DNA from: Cruorifilaria tuberocauda
Lineage: Eukaryota > Nematoda > Chromadorea > Rhabditida > Onchocercidae
Direction of reading: 5' to 3'
DNA: 64,000 bases
Assembly: GCA_013365365.1 (NCBI GenBank)
Contig: JABVXU010000010.1
Location: 62,001 to 126,000 of the forward strand
Every line of letters begins with the position of its first letter. Position 1 is the first letter of the stretch. Below the pieces are notes generated by a model, which saw only the letters and a list, made by a program, of their open reading frames with translations, had not been told where the DNA came from and made no database searches. A program made the translations under genes and the position numbers. This document shows positions 12,381 through 24,342 of this stretch, piece by piece.

Positions 12381-15300
12381 ACTAATGAAAAATATTTTTT
12401 TAGAATAATAACTGATAGTTCACAAATGGTATTTCACTAGAAATAGATTTTGAAAAAAATGAATTATTGAAATATTGAAACATGAAAAATGATTTCTTTC
12501 AGCAATCATCAGGTCATAAAAATTTATCGCTCTCAAGAATATAGAGTTTCAATCACTAATAATGGACAAAATTTTGAGGCTACTATAGCTAACCTGTCTT
12601 GAAATGTTCTTGCATCCAACTAGCTACTGCCCAAGAACAAATGACAATTTTATATTAATTTTCTAAATATAATTATATTTCCTGGTGCGTTGCAGTATTG
12701 TGATATACTAATGAATGGATAATTTTGGCTAGTTGATATTTTCTCTTTTTTTTTATCTTCTCCGGTTGCATTCTCTTATTTAAATATTTTATATTTGCTA
12801 TAGCTTTGTCGCAGGTTTTTTTCCCTCCGCTTAATCTCTGCCTTCATTTTTTCATTATTCGATTTTTACCTTATATTATCTTATTTCATATTACTTCTCT
12901 ATATTTTTGTTCTATTTTTCAAAACTTCTTAAAATTTATCACCACATTTGTCATTTTAAATACTTCCATGTTTTGGTTCCTTCATCGCTCAAACTCAGAA
13001 ACAGTTTTATAGAAGCTGCCAAAAAATACAGAGACCAGAATCAGCATTACCATTACATCAAATTTGTACATTTCATTTACCGATGCATTCAGACGTACAT
13101 CAATAAGAGTTTTATAATGATATATTTTGGTTTCAGATTTGGACTCAAAATTTGAAATTTTTGTTGTTAATAGAAAATCAAACCATTTCGATGATGAGAG
13201 GCGCCTTCATGCGCATCCATTCAGAAAATCCAGCAAGTTAGCACAAACATATCACCACTTTATTCCTTTTGGTCTAGACATAACCGTCAAGTTAATTTTA
13301 TCCTGTAAATCATTCGCAAAATTATTACTTACAGCACACATCCGAGGAACTCTAAGTATAATTATATTTCCTGATGTGCTAACAAGTACTGAATCCTTTG
13401 GAGAATAAATTCCTTACTAAAATATATCAAACAGAAATGACAACCATTTACTCGATGCGTATCATAACACGTCACGTGATGCCGCTATCAAGTTCGCACT
13501 ATATATCCGATATGGCCACAAACGAACTGCAAGAACCATCGTGCCATTATATTTATATGCCCCGAGAAAAATTACTGATAGACAACAAACGTTGCTGGAC
13601 AATAGTTGCATGCAGCAGCTCTTACGTTTATGTCATCCTAATTCTGTCGGGGATTTCTTTCAACCGCGACAAGATTTAAGTCGTTCTTTCTTTCCTGTTA
13701 TTGTCGACGATCTTCTTTGACCGTGACAGTCTTTCTTTCTATTCGTAAGTAAGCAAACTGCTAACTTCTGTGATAGCTGATACTTGGGTGTACCTCAAAC
13801 TTGGGTAATTAAACCTTTATTAAACAAACTTGATGCATACAATAATACAACGCACATTAACTTCAACAATTTCACAATATTCTGAAGAGTTTCAAACGAT
13901 AACGATATCAGTTAGACACGAGAGAAGGGAATTGATTTACCCTGTGATAACCAACCACACTCCTTAATACAAATTCTAGCAATGGTAGGAGGTTGTGACC
14001 TTTTTATCCTGGAGGAGGGAGATCCTTGAAGTTTGAAATGACGTTAAAGTCGTATAATTTGACCTTATAAAATTAATTAGAAACAAATGATGGCGTTAAC
14101 AAAGCTTGTATAACTCAAACATACATTTAGCTTACAATAATAAATCCGAACAAGGGATTTCATCGACACAGTTTATAACAGGGAGCTAACAATGCTAATT
14201 TGAAGAACAAAGGATTTCGTTATCCTTCATTTCCTCGCTTTTCCATCGACAAATTCAGTACGTGATTTTCGGTAATTCTATGAACAATTGGAACTGAGAA
14301 GTTGCTTGAGAGAGAAGTTAAAAGTGAAACACAAGTGCTTCTCAGTCTTTCATTCTCTAAAATTCGTACAGTTGGGTAATGTAAACAATAAGACCCCTTA
14401 GAAACTTCATCTTCAGGCCGATCAATTTCGTTATTTCTTTTCTTAAAAGTAATCTAAGAGTGTACTCTCTTTAGATTTCATTATTTAAAATATTTTTTTT
14501 TCTTTTTATATTTCCGGTTCTCTTACATAAAAAACATTTCAGATACTGTTTATGATGACATGGTATCTTTTTTTCCTTAGATAACCAGTTCTTGTTCAGA
14601 ATAATCAGTCCCTGACGGTTTGAAATCTTACCAATTAAACTTCTCGTCACCTACCATAGCTTTAATGGATGAAATGAGTTCCAAGACCAAACAGACCTTT
14701 ATAGTTCACTACGAAACCTGCACAGTTATTACGACTCATAGGACTGAAAAATTGCAGTCACTGGCAATAAATTCCATTTAGAAATAGGATCATGTCTAGA
14801 AAACTTTTTCAAATGCTTAATTTGTAAATGAAGAAAGAATTTATGGGACACGTTTCCCAGAAACATACCCAAAATTTTAATCAATAAAAGAGAACAAGTC
14901 CTCAGCGACAACTTCTGACAGAAGCAACTCGAGGCTGGAAAGAGTTCAACATTGATATTTCCTAAAGTAACGTCCATATAAGGGGCAACAGAATAGATTT
15001 CATATGTAAATGATTATTGGCCATTCGAATTCGGATAAATCTGATTAATTACTCAAATCATAATTGCACAATTTTGTGACAAGGAAACAATGAATTGTAT
15101 CTATCGAAACAATATCATTTCGACACGTTCCAACATTGCTTAGTCTGTAGGTAACTTTAAACATATGATAAAAACTCGAATCTTTTCAGACCTGTTATTA
15201 GAACAAATATATTTGCGTAGCCTACTTTGACGCCAGTTTAAGAGATGTGTTTGTCTTTACAGTGAAGATATCAATTATTAATGATGCTTTGTTTTAATTT

Positions 15301-15653
15301 TCTCCTGGTCAAAATTCAAGCACAACAGAAATGAAGATTTGAATGACTTAAAAATATAGGAAAATAACTGAACACAATAGAAACATCTAATCACTCGATT
15401 AACGTAATATTTTTCGTCGTATAAACATTTGTTTCAAATATATCTTGACATTTATTATATCGACTTCTCAGGCGTGAACATAAATAACTGCTACTCATCT
15501 AAATGATTAGAAATTATTTGCAATCTATAATAATAAAGATAATATGTGATAGGTTCACTGTGTGTAGCAATAATCAGAGCAATTCGAAATTCAATAATAT
15601 AATCAACAACCAGAAATTCTTTACCAAAAAAATTTATAAATAAAACTGAAGGA
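12368..15653. other. Intergenic region between set-2 and mrpl-30
   Basis: About 3.3 kb with no gene I can support. Short open frames in both strands lack splice-site support or family resemblance. A 16-nt identical word occurs at 12669-12684 and 13358-13373. The part 13430-14400 is somewhat richer in G+C than its surroundings and includes CACGTG near 13474; it could be a decayed mobile element, but I could not identify reverse transcriptase, integrase or terminal repeats. Confidence 0.5.
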
Positions 15654-17116
15654 TTAGAAAACTAGGAAAAATACCTGCTTCTGCGAGTCTACCATATTTA
15701 ACTGAGATGATTCACAAGCTAAATGCTTATCAACTACGCATCTTCCATCCGGAAAGACCTGGAAAAATTATTCTGAAGAGATACTTAATTGTTTCGCCAA
15801 ACTTCCAAAACTAAATGGAGAAGAAATTTCCAGTATTTTTCTTGAAACAAAGCTTCGTCTCTATGTCCAATAAATATCAAATATCATTTCTTAATAGAAT
15901 TATTAATATAAAATTTCTCGCACGAAACCGTTATCTTAAAATTAAAAACAACAATACTTCCAAGGCATTCACATCATCAATTGTTGGCTCGCCATTCGGA
16001 AAAGAAAGAGCACGAACTTCAATTATATGTTTTAATGGCCATAATTCTCTATTCTGTGAAGCAGTATTTTTGAAAATAAACATTTTACCAGGCTGAAAAG
16101 AAATTTGAGATATGAATTAAATGGACCATTTTAGAACTTTTCACTTGGTTTCCAAAATAAAAAATGCGCTTATCCACATAAATTACTATTGAAAATTAAA
16201 GCTCGAATTATTCTACACTGTAAATCGTCAAGACAGGGAAATTTGCAATCTCTTCTCTCACCAAACGATTACAAACTATATTACTCAGAGTGTTTACTAT
16301 CCTATAAAGTATATAATTCAAGGTACTACGCAAACCTCGTATTGAAAAGGCGCAGCATGAAAGAACTGAAATTCAAACATATTGCCTAAAGATATAGGAC
16401 TTCTCTGCATTAAACATCAATTATGACAGCGCCAAATGACTACTCTAAGAGCATTAAAAAGCTGAGAAATAAAATTAATGCTTTCCATACCCAAACAAAA
16501 ATCTAATTTTCCTTCACATAAATTAATTATTGATTACTTACTTCGGCGTTTACACCAAATAATTTCCCAATTTTCCTTTTGATATAAACCGGATCTTTTG
16601 AGTAATTTCTGTAAATCCACACTAACCAAAGTTTTGGTGGTTTGCTTTCCATCTGGAAAAGGCTAACATTTTTTTTTTAATTCATTCGGTTCAAATATAG
16701 AAATTGTGATTTCGATAATTCCATATCATGAGTTTATTCAAAAATAGAATAAAGATAAAACTAATTTCTACGAATAATCCATGAAAATTAATTTATAGAA
16801 AGCATCTTTTGATTCAACTAAACTGTTCTTTATTGAGCAGAACAATATATAAGAAATCCCATAACTCATTTTTAAAATCTTGAGATCTACGGAATTTTAA
16901 ACTATGACTAAATTCCCTTTTCAGATATAAATTTGTTAAGGAAAAAAACCTTTTCTGGAAAGTGTTCTGGTCCAGCCATATGCTTTTCATAATCGAATTC
17001 TTTTGATGCATCATTTCTGCGAGGAAGATACCGGTACCAATGTCCAGTTTTTTTGTATACCCACTGATCTACAAGAGTTCGAAAATTTTTCAATTCGCAA
17101 AAGTGAGGAAAATTTG
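15654..17116 (-). CDS. mrpl-30: Mitochondrial large-subunit ribosomal protein uL30m (MRPL30), N-terminus unresolved
   Basis: Structural protein of the mitochondrial ribosome. Four exons keep phase: 16950-17116, 16542-16652, 15958-16092 and 15654-15758 (TAA at 15654-15656). The L30 core is recognisable from PVYIKRKIGKLFGVNAE (compare PYWEKDIIKMLGL of human MRPL30), then PGKMFIFKNTASQNRELWPL and KHIIEVRAL (compare [24 protein letters not shown]). The upstream exon carries DQWVYKKTGHWYRYLPRR, as expected of a lineage-specific extension. About 172 aa are visible, against about 161 in human. Exon 16950-17116 starts behind TTTTTCTGTAG in phase 1 and has no ATG, so a short first exon with the targeting peptide lies upstream; ATG at 17863 with donor GTATGA fits in phase but is only a guess. 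A donor-like GTATTT near the end could lead to a different C-terminus. Confidence 0.75.
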
Positions 17117-18677
17117 CTACAGAAAAAGAATTTTCTAAATTGTTGTCAGAGCCTTCAAAGTCCTAACTTCTACTAATATGCAGTTCAAAAACTGAAAAAA
17201 CTTTCTTAATTAAAAAAACCGGTACTCTGCATAATGAACAAAAATGAAAGAAGTATTGAACAAAGAAAAAAATGAAATTCTGCTTAACTTCTATCAATCA
17301 AGAGGCGATAAGGAGAAAAATATAATTCAGATAAGAATTAGAGATAAGGTAAACTTATTTGAATTTTCACGTATCTACAAATTAGGGAAGAATTAGTAGA
17401 TCTATGCAACTTGAAACAAGTCTAATTAAGTAAAATGATCAGCACAATTTCTCAATCCAAAAGATTCAAGCACATAGAAATTATAATTTGCAGTAGGTAA
17501 TGTGATATTGCAAAACCAAAGAGCAAACATCTCAAGCATGCAAGATAAAATCATACTTCTGATAACTTTGGCCATGACTCAACCGAAACGATGAACGAGC
17601 ACCTTTTGATACAATTATATGATTATCGTTAACGGGATAAAGGAAACTGGAAAAAATTTTTGAAATCATATTTTTGCTAAATACCTTTAAAATAGAACTA
17701 ATGTTAATGATAAATGAAATATTTCGTTGTAGATGAGAATATTTCATTTCATATCAGTGAGATCTCATAGTTAATCAGAAACTGCTATCGATCTTCCACA
17801 CAAACGTTTGACTTCAACGTGTGACTCGTCATTCTTAAGCTTCATACCTTCTCTCTTAAAGTCCATTTTTGATCTAATCTTAAAATCTGACTAAATAAAT
17901 ACTACTATCCGACTCATTCATCACTGACGTATTTCAAAATTTTTCGCTGTTGCAGAAGTCCCCTGCAGTGCTGCATCCCATAATCGTTGTTATCCTCGAC
18001 CTACCGAGAGATAACTCCCGAATCCTCACTGATGCAGTACCGGTATAACAGAAACGTTCCAGTACAGTAACATCCAACCTTTGTAAATGCAATTGACTCA
18101 AACGTATTCCTAAACTCGCATGTTGAGTCCGAACCCATCACGCACGTTTCATGTAGATTGTGAATGTTTCGATATACGCCGTGCGTTAGATGTTGCTTGA
18201 CAAGTTCCGGGAATTTCCACGTCCTTCCCACCGATCTCGAAATGCTTAGAAGAGGGAAACTGAGGATTCAGACGTAGAGCTTCCTGCTTCTAACATTTAT
18301 TGCCCCTTACTGTTCTACATGTGTATTAGAACTATATCTCCCCTGTCCTTTCCATCTCGACCTAATATGCAGATAGTTCGCGCATACACCATACTTATTT
18401 CTGTTAGCTTCCAAGTTATCACTTATTTACAAAATATTAGCATTAACTTTGAACTTAATAGGCACATCAGAATTCGGAAATATAAGATTTCAGCGGTCCT
18501 TATCAATATCACTTCCGTGACATGTAGTAACAATATACGTCCAACGAATGATTTTTATTGACGATTGAAATATAACAGAAATAGACGCCAAAAAATATTA
18601 TTTAGAGATGATATGAGAGGAAAGAGATAGGACAGAAGGAGAAATATTGGTGTAGTTGGAGAAGGACAGTTTGTTTC
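17117..18677. other. Region between mrpl-30 and the intermediate filament gene
   Basis: About 1.5 kb. It probably holds the missing first exon of mrpl-30. It also contains a GC-richer open block on the minus strand, listed separately at 18005-18259. The rest, including 18319-18561, has only chance open frames, and the stretch 18600-18660 is purine-rich. Confidence 0.45.
18005..18259 (-). other. Exon-like open block of unknown origin, Cys-containing
   Basis: On the minus strand 84 codons are open between an acceptor-like TCCTCAG and a donor-like GTAGGT, with noticeably higher G+C than the surroundings. The frame includes GRTWKFPELVKQHLTHG and VGCYCTGTFLLYRYC, with six cysteines. I do not recognise a family. 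It could be an exon of an undescribed gene, a piece of a decayed transposon, or chance; the frame has no start codon before an internal Met and no clear partner exon. Confidence 0.3.
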
Positions 18678-21600
18678 TTAGCTTACTGTTTGGCTCGAAC
18701 GTTGAATATGAGTTGCTCGTTCCTGAAAAATTTTCCAGCAAAATAAATTAGCCAGATTTGGTTTACAAAGAAAAATTATGAATAAAGTTTTTGAAATGAA
18801 GGAATGCAATATTTGAAAGGATGGACCTCGCCTTCCTTATTATAAAGGATAGTTTGCACATTACTTCCCACTCCAAATGATTCTTCGCTCTCGAAGATAA
18901 GCTGTTCGGGTGGTGCATGAACCCCACCTTGACCACGGCTCCAAATCTGAAATGTTCTGAATTTTATATCTACGTCTTTTTCGCCAGAAAATGCTGTAAA
19001 ATATCCGTAAAATCGTTTTTTTCTTCCATTTAATTGTTGCAAAACTTTCGAAATCAAGAAGCACGCGTATATTTCACAAACAAATGAAATAACGCTGAGT
19101 TATTGGGAAATCGTACTTTAACAGTTTTACTCGGCTTTAGTATGAAATCTCTCGGAAGTGTATAAACAATTTCTCGTTTTCCATCAATCTTTCTTTTCAA
19201 TTTCCATTCGCCAATTGGTTCCTCCTTGGAACGATGAGTGTTCTCAAGCACGATGAATTTACCATCCGGTGATGTTTCCTGAATGGAAACATTACCCTTC
19301 GCTGAGCGGGTATATGATGTGCGAGATGATGTTTCACCTTTTACCACACGCATTGTTTCTGTAAAAGAAAAATGGAGGAAACTGTTGGTTATTCAAAGTA
19401 TTTCAACAATGCAGATGCAGATGGATGACAAAATTATCGACATCTAATGTTACAGTAAAGACAGGAGTATCTCTTGCGTACAAAATCTAATCGTTATTCG
19501 AAATTTGAATTCACAAGGGTATTTCATTGCCATTGATGCGGTAAATTAATTCAGTGAAAAATAGCGTTTACCTTTTCTTATCACGTTTATCTACAAACAT
19601 AAATGAAAGATTACTTTAAACATCACTCAAACTGTCTAATCATTTTCTCATAATGAAACTGAAAATACCAGTATCAGCAACTTCATTAATCCCTGTGGTG
19701 CGAACAACCTGTTCAACCAGCTGTTTTAGGCCTGGTCCGTCACCTTCACCTTCCAACATTTTTCTATAAATTGCTATCTCGGCGTCGAGAGTCTGCAACA
19801 AACGTAATTTAACTTTGAAATCGAACTACTTGAGAAAAAACATTCCAAACTGCCATATCACAGATTATATCATCTCTCATGTCTCGACGAAGGCGAATAT
19901 CTCTGCGAGGGATATTCGCTTACGTGATTACTCACCTGTTTGGTGTCTAATAACATTTGTAGTTCAACCATCAACGCTTGACACTCTTCACGCATCTTAC
20001 GGATTTGCGCATCGCGGTCATTAAGCGCTGCTTCGTATGAACGCTGATCATCTTCAAGTTGGAAATTTAGTTCCTGGATTTGCTTCTCAAGCAATGAATT
20101 CTGCAAATACTTATATGATTTATGAAATTGGAAAGAAAAGCAAAAGCTAGGTTTACAATGTGTCGTAATTATGCATTTCGACTTATGGTAACTACTACAA
20201 ATTTTCAGTTTATATCATAACTTTCAGAATAAAAAGTAAAACAATTAAAAAAATTTCCCATATATATTTAATTAACTCAAAATCGTTTAGTCATAACTAT
20301 CCAGAAATAAATGATGAGTTTTGACTGTTGAGCTAAAGATCACGAACTCACTCTTCCTTCCAGATCCGCCAACTTTCCTCGTAAATCACCCAGTTGTACA
20401 CGGAGTCGTTTAACTTCTTCCCGTTGATAACCTTGCTCCATAGTTTGACGAGCAGATTGTGTTTGAATTTCTTGCACTTTTAGTTTATACCACGATTCCA
20501 TATCATTGCGGTTGGCACTTGTCATCTATAGAAAGAGGATGTTGAACTGATCTTTAATATTTATCATCGTTCAGGAAAATTCGATTTCTCTTTAATATTG
20601 TAAAATAATACAATTAATGGATCGAGTGAGTTCAGAAATTGAAGATCTAGAGGTTAAACGACTTTCTTTGTAGTAGAGTAACATAACAGAACACCAAATC
20701 TTTTGAAATAATTTATGAGACTAATTTGCTTTTTCCAAAACTTCAAAGCTATTTTATTTTGAAAAACAAACCTGATCATACTCATTACGAATATCACGAA
20801 TAGCCGACGAGAGCTCATTTTTGAAAAATTCACGATTCTCACTGGTCGTATCACGTGCTGCCATCGCCTGTAAATCACGAATTTCCTGATCTTGCACGCG
20901 ACGAATGAAATCAATCTCCTCCTGAAGTGTTTGCACTTGATTTTGATAATCGATGCGATTTAGTGTTTCTTGATCCAAATCCTGAAACAAAAATATTAAA
21001 TTTTTATCAATAGAAGTGCTTTTAGGAAATTCAAATTTGATAAGAATCTTAAGTGAAGGAATCATAAATATTATAAAGAATTTTTTTTTCTCTATACTTC
21101 CCACTAATCCTATCTGAATAACAGATTTGTAGTACTTCAAATACGAATAGTATCGAATCGAGAAGTGTGATTAGGTGAAAATGCGACCATGAAATTTCAC
21201 TGTCTTTTAATCACACACTTTAGATTCTTCTGGAAAAAAATAAGACGGATGACTTACTGTTCGTGCCCGCTGTAATTCGTTCACAAGACGTTGATTTTCC
21301 TTTTTTATTCGTGAAATTTCTTCTTCCAACAGAGCAATCCGTCGACGTAGAAGATTGATTTCAGCTTCGATATTTGATAGTGCAACAAGAAGCTCATCAA
21401 TTTTATCACGATCAGTCAGACGTGCTTTTGTTGCTTCATCGAATCTCCAGAAAGTAAAAAATTTATGAGGAGACGATTTTCCGGCAAAAGTCTTTTTTCA
21501 AATTTTCTCGCTAAAGAATTTTTTCCGCCTGTTAGTTTTAAAAAGTTAAAAATTAATTACCAAGTAAAATCATTTTGCGATTTATATGCTGCGCATTTTT

Positions 21601-24342
21601 TTTAAATTTACAAATAGATGGCTAGTTCAAAAAGTAAAATAAGTGTCACACTTCGATGCAATTTTATACAAATATGCAACACATCATTTAACCATATATT
21701 TATCATTTAACTTAAATCTTTTCACCACTGTTTTTATTTAACTTATTTTTTCTTTCTAATTTATATAACTTGATAGATGCATAAGTTATTAAAGAGTAAA
21801 AATCTTTGTCTCTTATATTATACTCCATTTCAACAAATCGCTACTGTTAATCTATCATTTCTTTTTATGAATTGAAACTGACAAATTACAGAAAGGACTT
21901 CAGAAACATACTTTCTACGATATTCCGCCAATTCTTCTTGCATCTTTTTAATTTGTTTTTCCAGTTCATCTCGTTGCTTTCCTGTATCATTGATTACTTT
22001 TTGAGCTTCCTGAAACAAATGATAAAATACTTGTTAGGAAATGTTTTCAAGTAAAACAATTTGCCGCTCTATCATGATTCCTCAGTAATGATCTTCCACA
22101 ATAAGTTATCACAATCTTGTTGAAAAAATTGTTATTGAAGAAACTAAGATAGCTTCCTATTATCCTTCGCTATTTTCTACTAAATTTCGAATTTTTATTT
22201 TATTCCGAATGTGACTGCACATTGCACATAACCGTTTTATCATTAATTATTTTAAATTTAAGCGACAAAGGAAAGGTAAGAACAATATCAGCTTTTAATA
22301 GCGATTTGAATATCACCATATCAGTATCATATTCCGGATTCGGTCGCGCAGGATTCTGATGCTTTCTGTTTCACTCGTAAATTAACAAAAATAGGATCTC
22401 AAAAGATTACAAAGGATTTCCTACTCTCTCCTCGTCCTATTCCAAATTCCTTTTGTCAATTTATACCATCTCAGTTTTCATTTTGCGTATTTTTTATTAG
22501 CTATCATTATTCTTGGCAATAAATTAAATTTTAGGCATTAGTGTATTTTTATGAATAAGATTTATAATTCAATTTAATCGATCAATTCTGGTTAAGGTTA
22601 AGGATACTCACTCATTAAACTAATTCGAACTCAATAATGCAATCTTTCTCTCGTAATTACTACCAAGTAACAATACGATACCTTAACTAATTAGTACTTC
22701 TTAAAGGTACATCTAACAACAACATAGCACTAATATTTCAAAACTTACAGAAAGTTCCCCTTCAAACATTATTTTAATACTCGACGTATCTTTTCCCCAT
22801 CGTCCACGTAGCATATCCAAATCAGCGTTCAATTTACGATTCTGTGCTTCCAAGAAACGCACCTAAATTATTAAATATAACTCAAATTCACTTCTTAATG
22901 TAAAAGCTTTTAAAATTATTCAAATGAATCAATTTTTTTCAATTTCTCTACAAATTATATAGTTTAAGTAAATATCCTAACTTTTTCAATATAGTCAGCT
23001 AATCGATCATTTAAATCACTCATTTCCTTTTTCTCTCGTTCACGAGCATCACGAATGGTTGATGCAGCATTCTGACCAAATGGTGACATACCACTGGTCA
23101 ATGAAGAGGAACTCATTTCTGTCACCACTTTCACTACTCGATTGCCGGATGCTGCAAAAGTTGAAAACAAATTACGAAGTTTTCTAATTAAAAGTAAAAT
23201 TAAATACTAGTAATAACTTATTTCATTAATCGTCCTATTATTGACCTAAGCAAGCAGCAACATTGTTCACGTCATCAAAAATTCATATTGAATAATATTA
23301 AGTTTTCTTATAAATCGATGCAATTTTCTTGCAAATTATTTAACTTATCTACTATACAAGATAGTTTCTCAAAAATTACTTTCATAGCAAAATAAGTTTT
23401 GAGTGCACTTTCACTCATTTCTTTCAAATAATCTACCACGAGATATGCGCTCTTGAAATTATTTCATTTTATAACACATAGACAATTCTTATTGTTCGAG
23501 TTACAGTTTGAACCGGAATTTTGCCCGTTCAAATAATTTCATAAATATAAAAATTAAGCGTGAGATGTAAGTACATGGAAATAGAGATTCATTTTAGTCA
23601 AAAGCTTCTCTACAATGAATCAAAATTACCTATATCAATTTCTTTAATTTTTGAGTTGATTTTCATCACTTTGAATTTCCGTAACTATTTATCCAATTCC
23701 AATCTGTTTTACCAACTCAAGTTCTGCCTTGTTACAAACTGTACTGCATCTATTTTTGGATGCTTTTCCATTTGGTGCATATTTTGAATTTTAACAACGA
23801 AATTATAAGACTTCCCACATCTGATGACGATCAAAGTGAATGCAGAAAATTCCGTCTATGGAAACAGATCACCGCATTGAGATGAAATGAATCCAGTAAG
23901 ATTCACTTTATTATTTTATGATTACGCTTACTGGTCATTGATCAATTCAAATCTCTTCGTTGCAAAAAACTGTGCAATTGTTTTCCTTACTGCGTTTTTA
24001 CAAATTGTTTCTAACATTATATTTCCGATACATTTGCATATTTACACTTACATATCGTACTAAATTTTTTCTGAAAAAGCTTTACTCATTTCCCTTAATT
24101 CCAATCAGTAGAACGATACACAGAACAGACTAAAAACGATAACAAATCCTCTTTCACATAAATCTGAATTTTATTATCAGAAATTATCCATTCTTCATTT
24201 TTCTTCTCAACAGCAATTTATTAAACCAGATGAAAAAAATTTGGAAAAACTTACGAAGCCCTCCAAAACTATTTGAGCTAGTTGTTGTACTAATACGGTT
24301 GTAACCGGGTCGTGCGGATATTGTGCTACGGTATTCACTCAT
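18678..24342 (-). CDS. Cytoplasmic intermediate filament protein (nematode IFA/IFB family)
   Basis: Builds the hypodermal, muscle or epithelial filament network. Twelve exons in phase: 24255-24342, 22982-23151, 22749-22862, 21912-22009, 21258-21444, 20772-20981, 20352-20525, 19936-20100, 19669-19792, 19117-19358, 18827-18946, 18678-18722; 578 aa, usual for the family. Ser/Thr/Gly head (1-63), then the helix initiation motif [19 protein letters not shown] (76-94), coiled-coil rod to the helix termination motif [19 protein letters not shown] (403-421), and a lamin-like Ig-fold tail (about 450-560) including [11 protein letters not shown]. The long coil 1B and lamin-type tail mark an invertebrate, lamin-like filament. 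Resemblance seems closest to A-type chains of C. elegans and Ascaris, but the paralogue is not resolved. The exon starting at 21444 uses an unusual GGAG acceptor. A 5'UTR acceptor (ACTTCAG) lies at about 24371. Confidence 0.93.

Noticed and set aside
13398..13679. A 93-codon plus-strand frame considered as a gene or LTR-element product
   Set aside because: No recognisable motif, no splice sites in phase with neighbours, and no terminal repeats found.
14600..14977. Possible BEL/Pao-type retrotransposon remnant on the minus strand
   Set aside because: Three-frame reading gave no convincing protease, reverse transcriptase or integrase motif; only vague hydrophobic similarity.
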